Origin: Pyxicephalus adspersus
Taxonomy: Eukaryota; Chordata; Amphibia; Anura; Pyxicephalidae
Direction: 5' to 3'
DNA length: 64,000 bases
Assembly (NCBI RefSeq): GCF_032062135.1
Contig: NC_092861.1
Coordinates: 64,911,505 to 64,975,504, forward strand
Shown piece after piece: positions 49,227 to 60,660 of the stretch. Made by a program: the position numbers and the translations under genes. The number at the start of each line of letters is the position of its first letter. The first letter of the stretch is position 1. The notes under the pieces were generated by a model. That model was not told the DNA's origin and made no database searches. It saw only the letters and a list, made by a program, of their open reading frames with translations.

Positions 49227-49545
49227 GTTAGCAAACACAGAGCAGCATACATGTTGGCAAAAAACAAAAATAGCAACAAAATTTAAAAAGTTAGCAAACA
49301 CAGAGCAGCACACATGTTGGCAAAAAACATTAGCAAACATTTTCTAAAAGTTAGCAAACACAGAGCAGCACACATGTTGGCAAAAAAAATTAGCAAAAGC
49401 TTTGTAAAAGTTGGCAAACACAGAGCAGCACACATATTGGCAAAAAGAATTAGCAAAAATTTTCTGAAAGTTAGCAAACACAGAGCAGCATATATGTTGG
49501 CATAAAAAAAAATAGCAAAAAATTTCAAAAAGTTAGCAAACACAA
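49227..49545. repeat. Minisatellite, about 60-bp period, six units
   Basis: GTTAGCAAACACAGAGCAGC (GTTGGC in one unit) recurs at 49227, 49291, 49350, 49410, 49470 and 49532, giving spacings of 64, 59, 60, 60 and 62 bp. Between these, TGTTGGCAAAAA and TTAGCAAA phrases are conserved. On the minus strand the units stay open as a 20-residue repeat (FANMCAALCLLTF-type) over 49283-49543, in the same frame as the upstream transposase exon. Confidence 0.9.
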
Positions 49546-49556
49546 GAGCGGCTTAC

Positions 49557-49888
49557 CTGTTTGTCTCCGCAACAATTTTTTCGATAACTTCATCAGTCAA
49601 AAACAACTTCAGGTATGCCAGGGGGTCGTCGCATTCAGCCTCAATTTTCATCCCAGGTGCGCTGGTAAATGGAAATCTTGGCGGTGTTGCCTGGTCCGCA
49701 TCAAGGTCAATAGGACACCATGTGCGCACAGGTTCAGAATCGTCGCTCAGTTCACTTTCGCTGTCCGATGACAAATTTCCTGGTGAATCGCAATCGCTCG
49801 ATTCCACAAGGGGCTCCAAATCGCTATCACTGCTTTCAAATTCCTCCAAAACAGCGCTCGCACCAGCGAGATGTCGTTTGGATGCCAT
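49557..49888 (-). pseudogene. N-terminal exon of a piggyBac-type transposase
   Basis: An ATG at 49888-49886 opens 110 codons plus two bases. The peptide has the standard layout of vertebrate piggyBac N-termini: a short basic start (MASKRH), a long acidic Ser/Asp/Glu stretch (residues about 15-55, with EEFESSDSDLE and SESELSDDSE), then the conserved start of the DDE_Tnp_1_7 region. That region includes PFTSAPGMKIEAECDDPL and YLKLFLTDEVIEKIVAETNR, in which FTxxPG, LFLTDE and IVxETN are family-typical. At 49557/49556 the minus strand reads ACAG|GTAAGC, a good splice donor. Without splicing, a TAA stop follows one codon later. No downstream exon remains within the element. The frame is undamaged, so the exon itself could still be translated or spliced into host transcripts, but nothing shows that it is. 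Confidence 0.8.
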
Positions 49889-50260
49889 GCGGTCTCCAGC
49901 AAACAGTCAGGAACATCAAGGTCAAAGACAAAGTGATGAAATGATACATTCAGTAAGTGATTTATAAGTGATCAAAAGGTCAGATCAAGGTCAGGGCTAA
50001 TAGTGGGCAAAATGTAAATCAGGGCACTGGGCAATGATGCTTGGTGCACTAAAATGTGTATTTGTACTTTTATGGTATGTTATTGTGTGTATTTCACTGT
50101 AAAAAAAAAATTAAAAGCAGATTACATAGTAATCTGCTTTTAAATTTACCGCCCCCACAATCCATCACTCCACCACATCACCCGGAAGATGTCACACATC
50201 TTGCCGAGTGATGCGGTGGGGATGTCCCCGCCCTGCTTCATTCCCCTGCTCGCATCTCCC

Positions 50261-50342
50261 GGAGGCTGATCTCTGGGTGATGCTGTGGGGATGTCCCTAC
50301 CTCGCTCACTCTCCTGCTCGCATCACCCAGAGATCAGCCTCC
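50261..50342. repeat. Perfect 23-bp inverted repeat, 36-nt loop
   Basis: Arms 50261-50283 (GGAGGCTGATCTCTGGGTGA plus TGC) and 50320-50342 are exact reverse complements. The region lies in the GC-rich part of the piggyBac element. Confidence 0.9.
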
Positions 50343-50448
50343 GAGTGATGCATGCAGGAGAGCAGGCAGTAGATTCAGGCGGTGCTGCCAGCGGGAAATC
50401 TCCGCTGGCATCACCCTCTGGTTTTACTAGTGGTGATCGCATCTGAAA

Positions 50449-50497
50449 TTAGATGCAATGCACCATGCAGAAATCCTGCATGGTGCATCGCATCTAA
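50449..50497. repeat. 22-bp inverted repeat with 5-nt loop
   Basis: Arms 50449-50470 (TTAGATGCAATGCACCATGC plus AG) and 50476-50497 pair with one mismatch around the loop AAATC. This is the tightest hairpin in the element. Confidence 0.9.
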
Positions 50498-51056
50498 CTG
50501 CAGATGCGTGCAGCGGGGGTGGTGGGGACCCGGGCGGTATTTAAAAGCAGATTACTCCGTAATCTGCTTTTGAATTTCCCGCCTGGCCACGCCCCCCGAC
50601 AGAGAAGCGCCCCGCCATCACAGCGGGATCGTGCGATCGCCACTGGAGCGCGGGACTAAGGTAAGAGGGACCCCCAAAGTAACCCCGAGTGTGACTCGGG
50701 GGTTCCGCTTTTTGCTTTTTTCCCCACCCCATCCTGAGTCACACTCAGGATTACCGCTAGGGGGGTTAAAGGACAGCTTGCTCCAGAAGGTAATGAATGT
50801 CTAGGCTCCATAAAGATTTTTTTTTGCTTTGTTTGCATATTTTTAATATCTGTTATATATTGAGGTTATATTTGAGTGAGTTTTTTTGACAAGGTGTAAA
50901 AATGTTCACCAAATAAAAAAGTTGATTTATTCTGAATACAACAACTATTTAAAATTATAAATGCAAATTTACCCCTTTTTACCCCTCTCAATTCAGCATG
51001 CTGATTGTTTTGTAGTGTACTTAAATAACTATAAAAATGTATAGTAAATGTACTAA

Positions 51057-51395
51057 TACCGTGTTTCCCCGATTTTAGGACATCCCCATTAGGTAAGCCA
51101 CCCCCGATTTTTAAAAAAATAAATAAAATAAGACACTCACCCATTTATAAGACAGCTCCAGATATCTGATCCTGCGTGTGTGTCCTTTATGCTGGCTGCA
51201 GCGTGTGTGTCTCTGATGCTGGCTGCAGGGCGTGTCTATTCCTGAGCCAAACTGACATGAGTGACTTTCAACAATAAATGTGTACTGTAGTCTTCTTCAT
51301 GGAAAAATAAGACATCTCCTGAAAATAAGACCCAGGGCATATTTTGGCATTTCAAAAAATATAAGAGAGTGCCTTATAATCGGGGAAACAGGGTA
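51057..51395. mobile_element. MITE with CCGTGTTTCCCCGATT ends and TA target duplication
   Basis: The 335-bp unit at 51059-51393 starts CCGTGTTTCCCCGATTTTAG and ends TTATAATCGGGGAAACAGGG. It is flanked by TA (51057-51058, 51394-51395). Subterminal AATAAGACA/TAAGACAGC phrases recur inside. TA duplication suggests a Tc1/mariner-type family. The same terminus is known to me from several reptile and amphibian genomes. Confidence 0.8.
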
Positions 51396-51459
51396 ATTAT
51401 ACTGCAAAGAGCATATGGTCAATCAGTAAATATATTGTCAGCTGCAAACTTATCTGCAG

Positions 51460-51715
51460 GTCCTCTCCTCCTGTGTCATTGTTTATCCATCTATCAACTG
51501 CAACCCCTATTTAATGTACAGCACTGCATAATATGTTGGTACTATTTATTACAGTTTCCTTTTATTATTATTATAATAATAATACAAATATTAGTAATAA
51601 TATTAATCAGCTCCTCTGGGCAAGGTCATCTCCTCCTCCTGTGTCTTTCATTGTTTGTATCTGTCTGTCTGTATTTATTGTACAGCGCTACATAAAATGT
51701 TAGTACTTTATAAAT
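51460..51715 (+). repeat. Two diverged head-to-tail copies of a retroposon 3' end
   Basis: CTCCTCCTGTGTC...TGTACAGC[AG]CT[AG]CATAA...ATGTT[GA]GTAC occurs at 51460-51543 and again at 51610-51705, separated by a TTATTATTATAATAATAAT-rich tail. The layout of body, (TAA)n tail, body fits SINE or LINE 3' ends repeated in tandem. TACAGCGCTRCATAA is a recurrent frog retroposon tail sequence in my memory. Confidence 0.6.
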
Positions 51716-52854
51716 ACAGTGTAAGCATAATTGTATTTACTAGATTAAACACCAATACATTTAAAAACTTATTTTTTAAATAGGTAGTGAAAAGTTTATC
51801 TGACATTTTGACTGTAGTCCTAAAATCAGTTGTGGCTTCAAAAACTCATGGCCAAAGCCCAAAGCTGATAAAGTATTTTAACTATTATCATACTTTTCAA
51901 ACATTTTTATGCGCATTGCCCAAAAAAAAGACATTAAAAATATATTTCCCTTTCTAAAACAAAATAAATAAATATAATTTGTAGATGTGATATGGATTTA
52001 TTTCTGACATAATCAGTATCATTTCTTACATAAAATGCTGGATATATAATAGTAGCTGGAATCTGTTCTTTGAGGTACATAAACATTCGCTGGGAAAGAT
52101 AGGGCGCTCAATTTTTGCTGCTTTTGGCACTTTTATACTCTTGTTATCAACTCATTCATCTTCTCTAGGGTTTTGCAGGACTGGCTGTGTTGCTGCTTTT
52201 GAGTCTTCAAATCAAAATAATGAGACACAAACAAGATATCCATCCCATTTGTTATCCTCTGTAATTGACATTATATATGCTAACTTTTACTTGCAATACT
52301 TCAGTTCACGAGTTACATGCACTTTATATTGCAAGTAGAATTTTTTTATAGTGAGGGCAAAACAGAACAGAAAATGTAACATTTTGTTTATTGCCGAGAT
52401 TTTTAGCTCCTGTGCCTCTTATTTCTATGTCTTTGATAATATCCTTAAAACGATTTTTTTCAGTAGATTGTATGTTAGGATTAAAATAAACTAAAATAAC
52501 AAATATTAAAGCTGATCTCCGACATCCTTTAGGTTTGTGTTCCCCAGCCCTTAAGACCCTGGCTCACCCCTTTTATTCATTGAATTAAAATGATTTCACT
52601 TATAGAGGCTTAGCAACACTTGTGGGCATATCCTAGGATGGTCTTCTGTTTTTAGAATGCTATGTACAGTCCCTTCCACTAGCCAAGATAGTTCTGCATT
52701 GCAGGGAGAATCACAAAGAATGAATGATTTAATGCAGGTCTATGGGAGAAGAAGGAAGAAAATGGAGGAGGCCTCGACGTAACTGGGAAAGGTCAGTGTA
52801 TTTAAAAAACTGAGATCAGACAGCTAAGGTTGATTGTTAGATGGGTAAGGCAGA
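51716..52854. other. Intergenic, nothing recognised
   Basis: AT-rich, no exon or repeat signal seen. Confidence 0.4.
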
Positions 52855-52990
52855 TAAGGTTTATTGGAAGATGGGTACACTGCAGTCATATGGAAAATGG
52901 ACATAGTCAGCAACAATACTAAGGTAGGCTGTGGCAGATAAACATATGCTCAATTTGTAATAAATTGATCAAAATATTCCCCACACCTCC
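52855..52990 (-). mobile_element. Tc1 fragment
   Basis: GAAGATGGGTACACTGCAGT, ATGGACATAGTCAGCAACAA and TAGGCTGTGGCAGATAAAC are the antisense text of the same Tc1 family as at 31250. The fragment covers mainly the portion missing from the deleted copies at 18 and 20 kb. It ends near ATATTCCCCACACC. Confidence 0.75.
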
Positions 52991-53074
52991 CATGCTTAGG
53001 GAATGATGAGGTATATAATTCTGTCATTTCAGGAGAATTGTGACAGATAACTTAGTTTAATCGGTGAAGTTACT

Positions 53075-53296
53075 GAGCCTGATTTATTAAAGCTCTCCAA
53101 GGCTGGAGAGAATACACTTTTATCAGTGAAGCTGGGTGATCAAGCAAACCTGGAATGGATCTGGTCCAGGATTCAAAACATTTGCTAGCAAATAGCAAAT
53201 GACTGAAGAAATGCATTCCTTGTTTGCTGGATAACCCACCTTCACTGACGAAAATGTATTCTCTCTAGCCTTGGAGAGCTTTAATAAATCAGACCC
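53075..53296. mobile_element. Foldback MITE, full length
   Basis: Starts GAGCCTGATTTATTAAAGCT and ends TTAATAAATCAGACCC, with arms containing GAGAATACACTTTTATCAGT and its inverted partner around a CAAATAGCAAATGACTG centre. It is the best-preserved copy of the family in this window. Confidence 0.85.
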
Positions 53297-53809
53297 AACG
53301 TCCTGCCCATTTATTACTGCCCTACCATCAGACAACAAACAATACAAATCTATAATAAGAAGTGTGTTTGATTAGGACACAGATGCCCTATGCAGTCAAC
53401 TATTTCCTAAACATAGTGTGCACTGTGAGAGCCTCTACTCACTCCCTTATGTGCTACTCAAAACTGCTTGCAAAATAGTCACCAATTCTCCCTTGTATAG
53501 GAAGTTCACAATATGGCTACTGCCTGCACTTGATGGGCTCTATTTAACAAAAGGGAATCCAACATTCCCTCAAACATTGGATGGAATCAATTACTGCAAT
53601 TGATACACATAGACCTAAAAGATTCCCAGGAGGGATTTTAAATACAGCCCAATTATTTTTCCACCCAAATAAAGAAAAAACGAATAACACAATTTTATAA
53701 ACATGTCCCTATCCTAAAAACTGCTGTGCAAAGGACAGTAACTATACACATATCAAACACTCTTATAAACAGTTGTTATTTAACCCTTAAATGGGCAGCC
53801 ACATTTACT

Positions 53810-53857
<48 letters not shown>

Positions 53858-55282
53858 TATATATATAAATATATATAGTTATGGAACATACTCAACTTTT
53901 TTGATTTCGCACTGCTGGCACTTGGTACTACTTCTGCTTCAGTTGTGTACCATCCTCCTACCACAATAGCTGGTAGCTACCAGGCACCAGTCACCCAGTG
54001 CCAAAAAACTGCATCTACAACTAAATAAAAAATCCTAAATGTCATATTGACTTTGCAATGATTTTGCAAACTTTTATAATAGACAAAACAAACTTTAACT
54101 TTATTAGAGGTGGGTTTGGGTACAAAAATTGGAATTCACAAGCAGTGAATATTTTGTAGTCAGGAAAGAAACATAAGCAAATTCACTGTTAATATCACAA
54201 AATACAGCAAGAAATATGAAACTTCCAGTTTATATATTTGTCCTAATTCAATGAAGCAGACAAGGGCATGACCTTGATTTGACCCAATCTCTGGACATGC
54301 ACCAAAGTTTAGCTTGTCCTTATTTTTTGTTTGTGCATTGACGGTTGTGCATCGACTGGAAAATGATATATATCACATTATATAATTCATCATGAAACAG
54401 TTGCCTGACTAGAGTCAGCGAAATCAATCCTTCTTGCTCAAAGGATGAATTCTCCAGCAGCACACTGCAGTGTGTCAGGATGACAGAAATAGCTCAACTT
54501 TGGTACCAGTGCTTACACATGAGATAACAAAGCCCTAAGTTTTACACCTTATCTAGATGAAAACCCAACTTTGTGGGGAATATCCATCAAGCTCAGCTTT
54601 CATTTGCGTCTGCTATCTTCCTTTCACTTGCTGTAAGAAAAGCAATAAAGAACCAGGAGGAAAAATAGAGGGAAGCCATTTGTCAGAGCACATATAATGA
54701 CCTTCGACTTAGAGACACTGTCATAGTTTAAAAGGAACTTGCAACAAGCAAGCCTGCCTGCCTTTATTTTTCTCACACACGATGCAGCTATCATTCCAAG
54801 GGAAACAACAACATCAATATTTTGTCAACACTTAAGCTGTCATAGTTATGAGTCAGCCCAAACACATTTCTGTTTAAACTTCTGTCTTCAGGTACATATA
54901 ACTTTTGATGTATGAGCATCGTCAAGCAAATACCAGATGACACACAGCAAAGTTCTAAGCTTAATGTTTAATAAAAATACATGATCATTAAAAAGTAGGT
55001 CATTTATTTTTATAACCTTCAGTTTTTAGTTTTGTCCACTTTGTCAAGTACATATTGAGAAAGATAAAGAATGTGCAATGTCTATTAGCATTTGTTTTAC
55101 CACAAAATAAAATATTTAATAAATTCTGTATGTCAAAACGCCCAGGATGCATAATTGATTTAGTTACTTAATATCATTAACATAATAATCACCAGAAATA
55201 TAGGTTTTTGCATATTGATATAGTTGTGTCTTCACTGTATTAGAGTTTCCAGCTCTCCTTTAAAGCAGTTTTCAGCTCTCCT
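53297..55282. other. Intergenic with AT microsatellite
   Basis: Contains an interrupted (AT)n tract at 53813-53877. No gene or other repeat was recognised. Confidence 0.4.
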
Positions 55283-55771
55283 TTAACCTCCTGGGCGGTT
55301 CATTTCTGTCTGGATTTATATGTTTAAAAACGGTACTCAAAATCATGTCAAAATAAGAAATTAAATAAATAAAAATGTATTATTTTTTTTAATATTTTTT
55401 CAAAAATAAATAATATACTCATACTAATATATATACTGTAAAATTAATATTCATGAAAAACAATGTACCGCTTTTACACATATAAACACACTGTATTGCA
55501 TTCAGTACAGTTATTTTATATTGAATGCAATAGAAATAGAATTGAATTTCCTGCCTTGCCCCGAACAGAACTCCCGGTGACTCATCGGGTACAGAGAACG
55601 CCAGCCAGAGGAAGAAAGAAGACTCAAAGGATGATGGAGGACGCCGGCGGCTCAGGTAAGCGCTTTATTTATCATTGTTTCCCATATGTTTACCTACCTC
55701 GAGTGTGACTCAGGGTTACCACTTCCAGCATCTGTTTTCCACACACTCGGGGTTACCGCTGGGGAGGTTAA
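55283..55771. mobile_element. piggyBac-type non-autonomous element (TTAA-flanked)
   Basis: TTAA at 55283-55286 and 55768-55771 bounds a 481-bp unit. It starts CCTCCTGGGCGGTTCATTTC and, in reverse complement from the right, starts CCTCCCCAGCGGTAACCC. It shares AACAATGTACCGCTTTT with the partial element at 16.4 kb. A GC-rich part near 55550-55660 contains an apparent splice-donor-like CAGGTAAGCGC, also seen as CAGGTAAGCTT in the 2.4 kb element. Confidence 0.8.
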
Positions 55772-58599
55772 TGCAGTTCTGGAGACTGGGCAACTATATG
55801 CCGCAGGAACAGATCCAGGTCTGTGTATTGTGTAAAACTGGCCACAGGTACTTAAGGCTTCAGAGTGAGTTTCTCACTCAATTCAATATCAACACTTTGA
55901 ACTTTGTTGACATTATTTTGTTCCATAATATCATGTGGTCCCATTTATTGCATTCTTTAATATCCATGTAGAGTGTAATCTTGAGCATTCTATATTGGGT
56001 TGCTGATGATAGCTTATAAAAAGACATTTTTTCTCAATGTTATAAGCCATTTGTCAGCATTTCCTTAAACTCAGTTAGTTTAAAGAAGAAATAGTAAGTA
56101 AAAGGTTTAGGTAAATTAGTAAATTTAGGGACCAAATATACTTCACTGTTGGCAGATGAGGGTGGAAGATATATTTGCTGATCTCATTAGTTAATCACAT
56201 TCTATTCTGTCCTGGATGTCAAAGCAAAACCATTAGGAGTCTACAATTCAGCCACCACCCAGACAATAAAATGTGTACGAACCTATGTGAGCCTTGTTAC
56301 ATTAATGTAGTAGCATTTTATATTTTGGGTAAATGTACAAATCCTGGATCCCTTCATTTTTTTACATTCAGATAGATGCAGTGGTGTTTTGCTAACAAAA
56401 GGCAGCTCCAACAACAGATGGTCAGCAACATGGTAATTCTGTGATTTGAGCAACCCAAACTTAACAAAATGCCCGTTAGTGTTAGTGAAAGGAAAGTAAT
56501 AATAAATCCTAAATCAACCACAAATTAAATTTAAAGACAAGACAATTAAAGACAAAACAATTAAATAAAGTTCTGAGAATACCAACAAAAATGCAGCAGA
56601 GGTGAGTGATTACCTAGAGAGCAGATAACAAAACTAAATTACCTATACCTAAGGGACCTTCATCCATTGCTATGCAGTTTGTCAATTTTCCCCTTAATTT
56701 CCCTACAGCAGCTTGTGTCCTCTTTTTATAGTGAGCCCAATGACTTATCCATAGGCTCCATGACTGGTCAATAAGCTAGCTGACCAGAGCTCAAAGGCAA
56801 TGGAATGCCTTATGTGTAAATAAAAAAAAGTATGCTGGGCAAATCTGTACATGTTTTGTCCAGGTCATGAATCTTGAAACCTGTGGGTTTACACTGAACC
56901 CAGGGTAGCGGAGAACTTAAACCTCATCCCTTCTCTGTATGACTTAATGCATGAACCAAGGCTTTTATAAAGTTACACTAAAAAAAAGTTGCAGTTAAAA
57001 AAAGTGTTCACTTTATCCCAGAACCTGCTGTCTTACACTTTTTTTCGTAGGCAGCAAAGCAGCCTGTATGTGTACATTTTGTATTTGTTCAATACCACTT
57101 AATGTGCAATGCACTGTACCTTGATTGTGAAGTTTAACAAACCTTCAATGAAGGTGAATCTTCCTGCATTCATGCATTTTAAATTATTTTGATATATTCA
57201 CCTACAGTAAATGTTTGGGGAATAATGAATTCACAGCTTTATAAATATGTCCTTTAGTGTCATTGCATTTGGAAACCTAATATATATATATCAAACTAAT
57301 TCCCTAATAAATAATTGTATCAACAAAATATAGATACATGAGCTTTTTGTCATTACCGCACAAATACAAATACATTCTTGCACCTATTTCAGAGGAAGTT
57401 CAAGGACTTCTTGCAAAAGTAGTATAATTATCATTGCAGTCTAGTAAGCCTGGGTTTGCTATCTTGCATCATTTTAGCTTTTGCTTATCATCAAAATTGT
57501 TAACTGGATTCACAGTAATATTGTGTGCAGAACTATTGCTACATTAATCATTTACCTCCGTTTGAGCATAGCAATCATAGCAAATAATTGCTCCTCCAAA
57601 GTTTTATGAAGAAAACCATAAACTGTGAAATTAAAGCAGTTCTGTTATTTTACTTTGTATTTCAGGCAAATCACAAAACTATAAAGGTACCATGGTAAAA
57701 TGTTTTAAAGGTCTTTGAAATGACATATGAATGCTATTAGGATGTGTTAGCATTACTGGTATTATGGAAGATCTAATTTAAAATTTGAGTCATTGGTCAA
57801 GATGTGATATGTGCCATAATAAGTAACAACCACTGCTTTTCTGATAGAAACCCCACTTAGTATAACATTTTAAGGGAATGTATCTTAGCTAAACTAATAA
57901 ATGTCTTTTATATTAAAAATCATTTTACATAAAAAATAATATCAATGCTCTTACCAAAGTTTACACCCTACTATAAATTAAAAACTGCTATTTAATATTC
58001 TAACAAGCTTGTGTATTGTAGTTTAGCAATTTACTTCAGGCACCACCCTGTGTACAGACTACTTCTTTCCTCTGCTGATTGGATGTACACTGTTCTCCTG
58101 GATTCTTATTGGTCAGCAGGAGTTTAAACTATCAAGGGATGCAATATATTCCTGTAATCCTGTTAATAAAGGGATGAGCTAATTAGCTGACAGAGGGTAG
58201 AAGAAATGAAGAGACAACTGCTAGGTTGCTCAATTTCATTGTTTAGATGACTAATAAAGGGAAGAATGGTGGATTTAAAATGTAATTAAACTGAAATTTT
58301 AGTGAAAGTGAAAAAACTACAGGTTGGCGATATTTCAGAATTAAACTTTTACATACAATGAAAAAATAAAGAAATAATAACTTGAATATACTGTTTATTT
58401 AAATTTATTTAGTTCATACAAATGATTTATTGTTACTCTAAGACATTATTTTTACACTAAAACTTTTGAAAATTAATTGGGTAAGCTGTTAAAGTAAAAT
58501 TATACGCTTATAGCTTTTCCTGGAGTGTTCAGTGTTAGGACAATCCCGCCAGATGCTCTAACAATAGTCAGCCATCATATGTACAGCCCATCAACCCTG
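55772..58599. other. Intergenic, nothing recognised
   Basis: About 2.8 kb of AT-rich sequence without exon signals or repeats I can name. Confidence 0.4.
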
Positions 58600-59779
58600 A
58601 TACCGTCCTTCCATGACCTTCAAATCTTAGTCGAATCGTTCACCTTGCTCATCACTGACTGCACCAAGGTTTTCTGGGAAGTAAGAAAGACGATATGCAG
58701 AAAATGCACCTTAATGCTCATAATGCAACCAAACATTTTGTAGCTCTCCAAGAGTTGGGTGGACAATTTCTGTGTAATTATTTGCTTGTGTGTTTCCATG
58801 AAAGTCCTTGACAATGGCTTTGAATGATAACCAAGCATCCTTTTCTACTTCTGACATTGTCCTGATGAAATGTTCATCTTTGATGAGCTGCCAAATCTTT
58901 GGACCATCAAACACACCGGCCTTTATTTTTTCAAATGACAGGGAAGGAAATGCCAAAATGAGGTACTTGAAACAGTCTCCTTCAGTTAGCAAAGCTTTAA
59001 CGAACTGCTTCATCAGACCCAGTTTCATTTGCGGAGGAGGGAATATAAAATTCTTTCTATCAACAAGCGTTGCTGACCAAGAAGGAAGAATACCATTTTA
59101 AGGTCAACACAGATGACACAATTGTGTTGGTGACATTGCAACAACTTATTGACTCTCTTTATGTCTGCATATTCTTCATAAAGAGAAACTAAATGACCTA
59201 TTGGGACTGACGCAAATATATTGCCATTGTGAAGGAGCAAACACTTTAAGCTCTGTTTTGAGCTATCGATGAATAGTCGCCATTCAGTTGAGTTAGGGAT
59301 TGGAATTCCCAATTCCTCCAATTAAACCAGGTATGTTATGGCAATACACAAAGCCACTGTCAGTTCTAAAGTACTGCAGAAACGCAATTGCTCTGGTTCG
59401 AAAGTACGATACCTTTGTTCCTTTTTCAAGTAAGTTTTTCTCACGAAGTCTTGATGCTAGGAGTTCTGAAGCCTTCATCGATAGTCCCAAATCACGTTCC
59501 AAATCACTCAACTCATGCTGATCAAATCCCTTATGAACAGATTCCTCTTCAATTTCAAACTCTTCATCATTGTTGTCTCCTAGTTCATCACCATAATCAT
59601 GTTCTTCAAGACTCTGATTTCATTTGAATGAGCCACTGGGCGTAAAGCCAATGGTAGACTAGGATACTCTATGTTACATTTATTTTTCTTGTTATATCCT
59701 GAAGTTCCTGCCACAGATATAAAAAAAATGAATCAGGGTTGTTTAGGCACTTACGACGAGAAACAGCAGAGCCAGACAT
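58600..59779 (-). pseudogene. Decayed copy of a metazoan mobile-element protein family
   Basis: On the minus strand a start block MSGSAVSRRKCLNNPDSFF opens at 59779. After a gap, 59610-59293 encodes an acidic stretch (GDELGDNNDEEFEIEEES), SDLERDLGLSMKASELLASR and YFRTRAIAFLQYF. Then 59321-59025 encodes WRLFIDSSKQSLKCLLLHNG and GHLVSLYEEYADIK. Then 59030-58750 encodes KLGLMKQFVKALL and GDCFKYLILAFPSL, and 58780-58620 encodes LLESYKMFGCIMSIKVHFL. This order matches a long uncharacterised protein that I remember in many copies in cnidarian, arthropod and fish genomes, hence mobile-element-associated. Three or more frame changes, and loss of the part between LLGQQ and the KLGLMKQF block where relatives carry a cysteine-containing segment, make it non-functional. 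The superfamily is not assigned. Confidence 0.75.
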
Positions 59780-60074
59780 AATCTGAAGGAAAGGAAATAC
59801 GTGTGTAAGTAGAAAATTTCAGTTTGCTTATTTACTACCACACTGTCTTGCGTGTAAATGAATAGCCTGTACAAATCCACGCTACAGTAATCGCATTATT
59901 TTAAGCGGTAGAGAAAAAACCTGACGTGATAGAAGAAAACTAACTGCACTTTCAGAATCAGCATACCTATTTTAGTGTAAATAAGCTTAATAATTGAAGT
60001 CAACAAAAAATTTGTTCAAAATTGATCCCCAGTGGAATATATATATACATACAGTAAATATATCGTAACAGCTG
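59780..60074. other. Flank of the pseudogene, nothing recognised
   Basis: Could include the 5' non-coding part of the element. No inverted terminus was identified. Confidence 0.35.
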
Positions 60075-60655
60075 GCCAAGGAAATCACAGGGTTTCGTCC
60101 AGGATGATAGGTACATTTGCCCCAATTACAGGTTATACGCAGAGTATTTTTCTGTTTGGTCAGACAGTTTTCCTTTTGACCTGAAGGTGGGGTTCAAGTA
60201 CCAGGCTTAATGACAACAAGCTTCTTGGCAAGGTGGGGGAGCTAAAGAGGCCTGGGTATGATCAGGTGTAACAGTCTCACCTGAAATGCATCCTGGAAAT
60301 TAGGCTGGGGCTATAAACTCCCAGCCTGCTCTTCCCTGAGGCTCTGTCTTGGCTTCTGAGCTGGGAGGAGGGCCAAGGTAAAGACTTGGAGTCTTTAGGA
60401 GAGTAAAGACACAGACTTGGAAAAGCTGTATGGTTCGGGCCTTAGAGTCCTGCACAGCACTAGGTTGGGCTGGATTGTTAGTAAAGGGAACTAACAGTGA
60501 GTTATAGGCAAAGTGGCCAGGCTTTATTTTGCTGTTTGTTTCATTTTGCCTGTTTTTGTGTAGAAATAGTATTAGTGAATAAAACCCTTAATGCTCTTTT
60601 AACCTTCTGGCCCTGTTTCCTGTTTTAAACACCCCCAGTTGCTATGGGTGATCTC

Positions 60656-60660
<5 letters not shown>
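60075..60660 (+). repeat. LTR-like interspersed repeat with TATA and AATAAA
   Basis: A GC-richer block with GGGGCTATAAACTCCCAGCC (TATA-like) near 60308-60330, a G/A-rich transcribed-looking part, and GTGAATAAAACCC near 60574, followed by a pyrimidine-rich end up to GGGTGATCTCACA. The promoter-then-polyA layout is that of a solo long terminal repeat, and the text resembles frog repeats I remember. Exact limits and target duplication were not found. Confidence 0.5.

Larger units (their letters stand above)
50113..50571. repeat. Direct pair of AAAAGCAGATTAC hairpins in the piggyBac element
   Basis: AAAAGCAGATTAC...GTAATCTGCTTTT palindromes sit at 50113-50141 and 50543-50571, 430 bp apart, each followed by AATTT[AC]CCGCC. 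They are direct copies of one hairpin module and may mark an internal duplication or subterminal repeats. Confidence 0.85.
49018..50769 (-). mobile_element. piggyBac element with internal deletion, TTAA at both ends
   Basis: TTAA at 49018-49021 and 50766-50769 bounds a 1744-bp element. Its termini are GCCCCCCTAGCGTTC on the left and CCCCCCTAGCGGTAATCC when the right end is read in reverse complement. Inside, in minus orientation, lies an N-terminal piggyBac transposase exon (49557-49888). A roughly 60-bp minisatellite (49227-49545) follows it, and a GC-rich 5' part (50110-50760) carries three strong hairpins. The catalytic DDD region and C-terminal cysteine-rich domain of piggyBac transposases are absent, so the element is non-autonomous. 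Other copies in the window with similar ends (2358, 16300, 55283) look like derivatives. Confidence 0.85.

Noticed and set aside
49283..49543. Repetitive minus-strand frame (20-residue hydrophobic repeat)
   Set aside because: It is the translation of the roughly 60-bp minisatellite, and unit lengths of 59-64 bp show no frame constraint, so it is not called as a gene.
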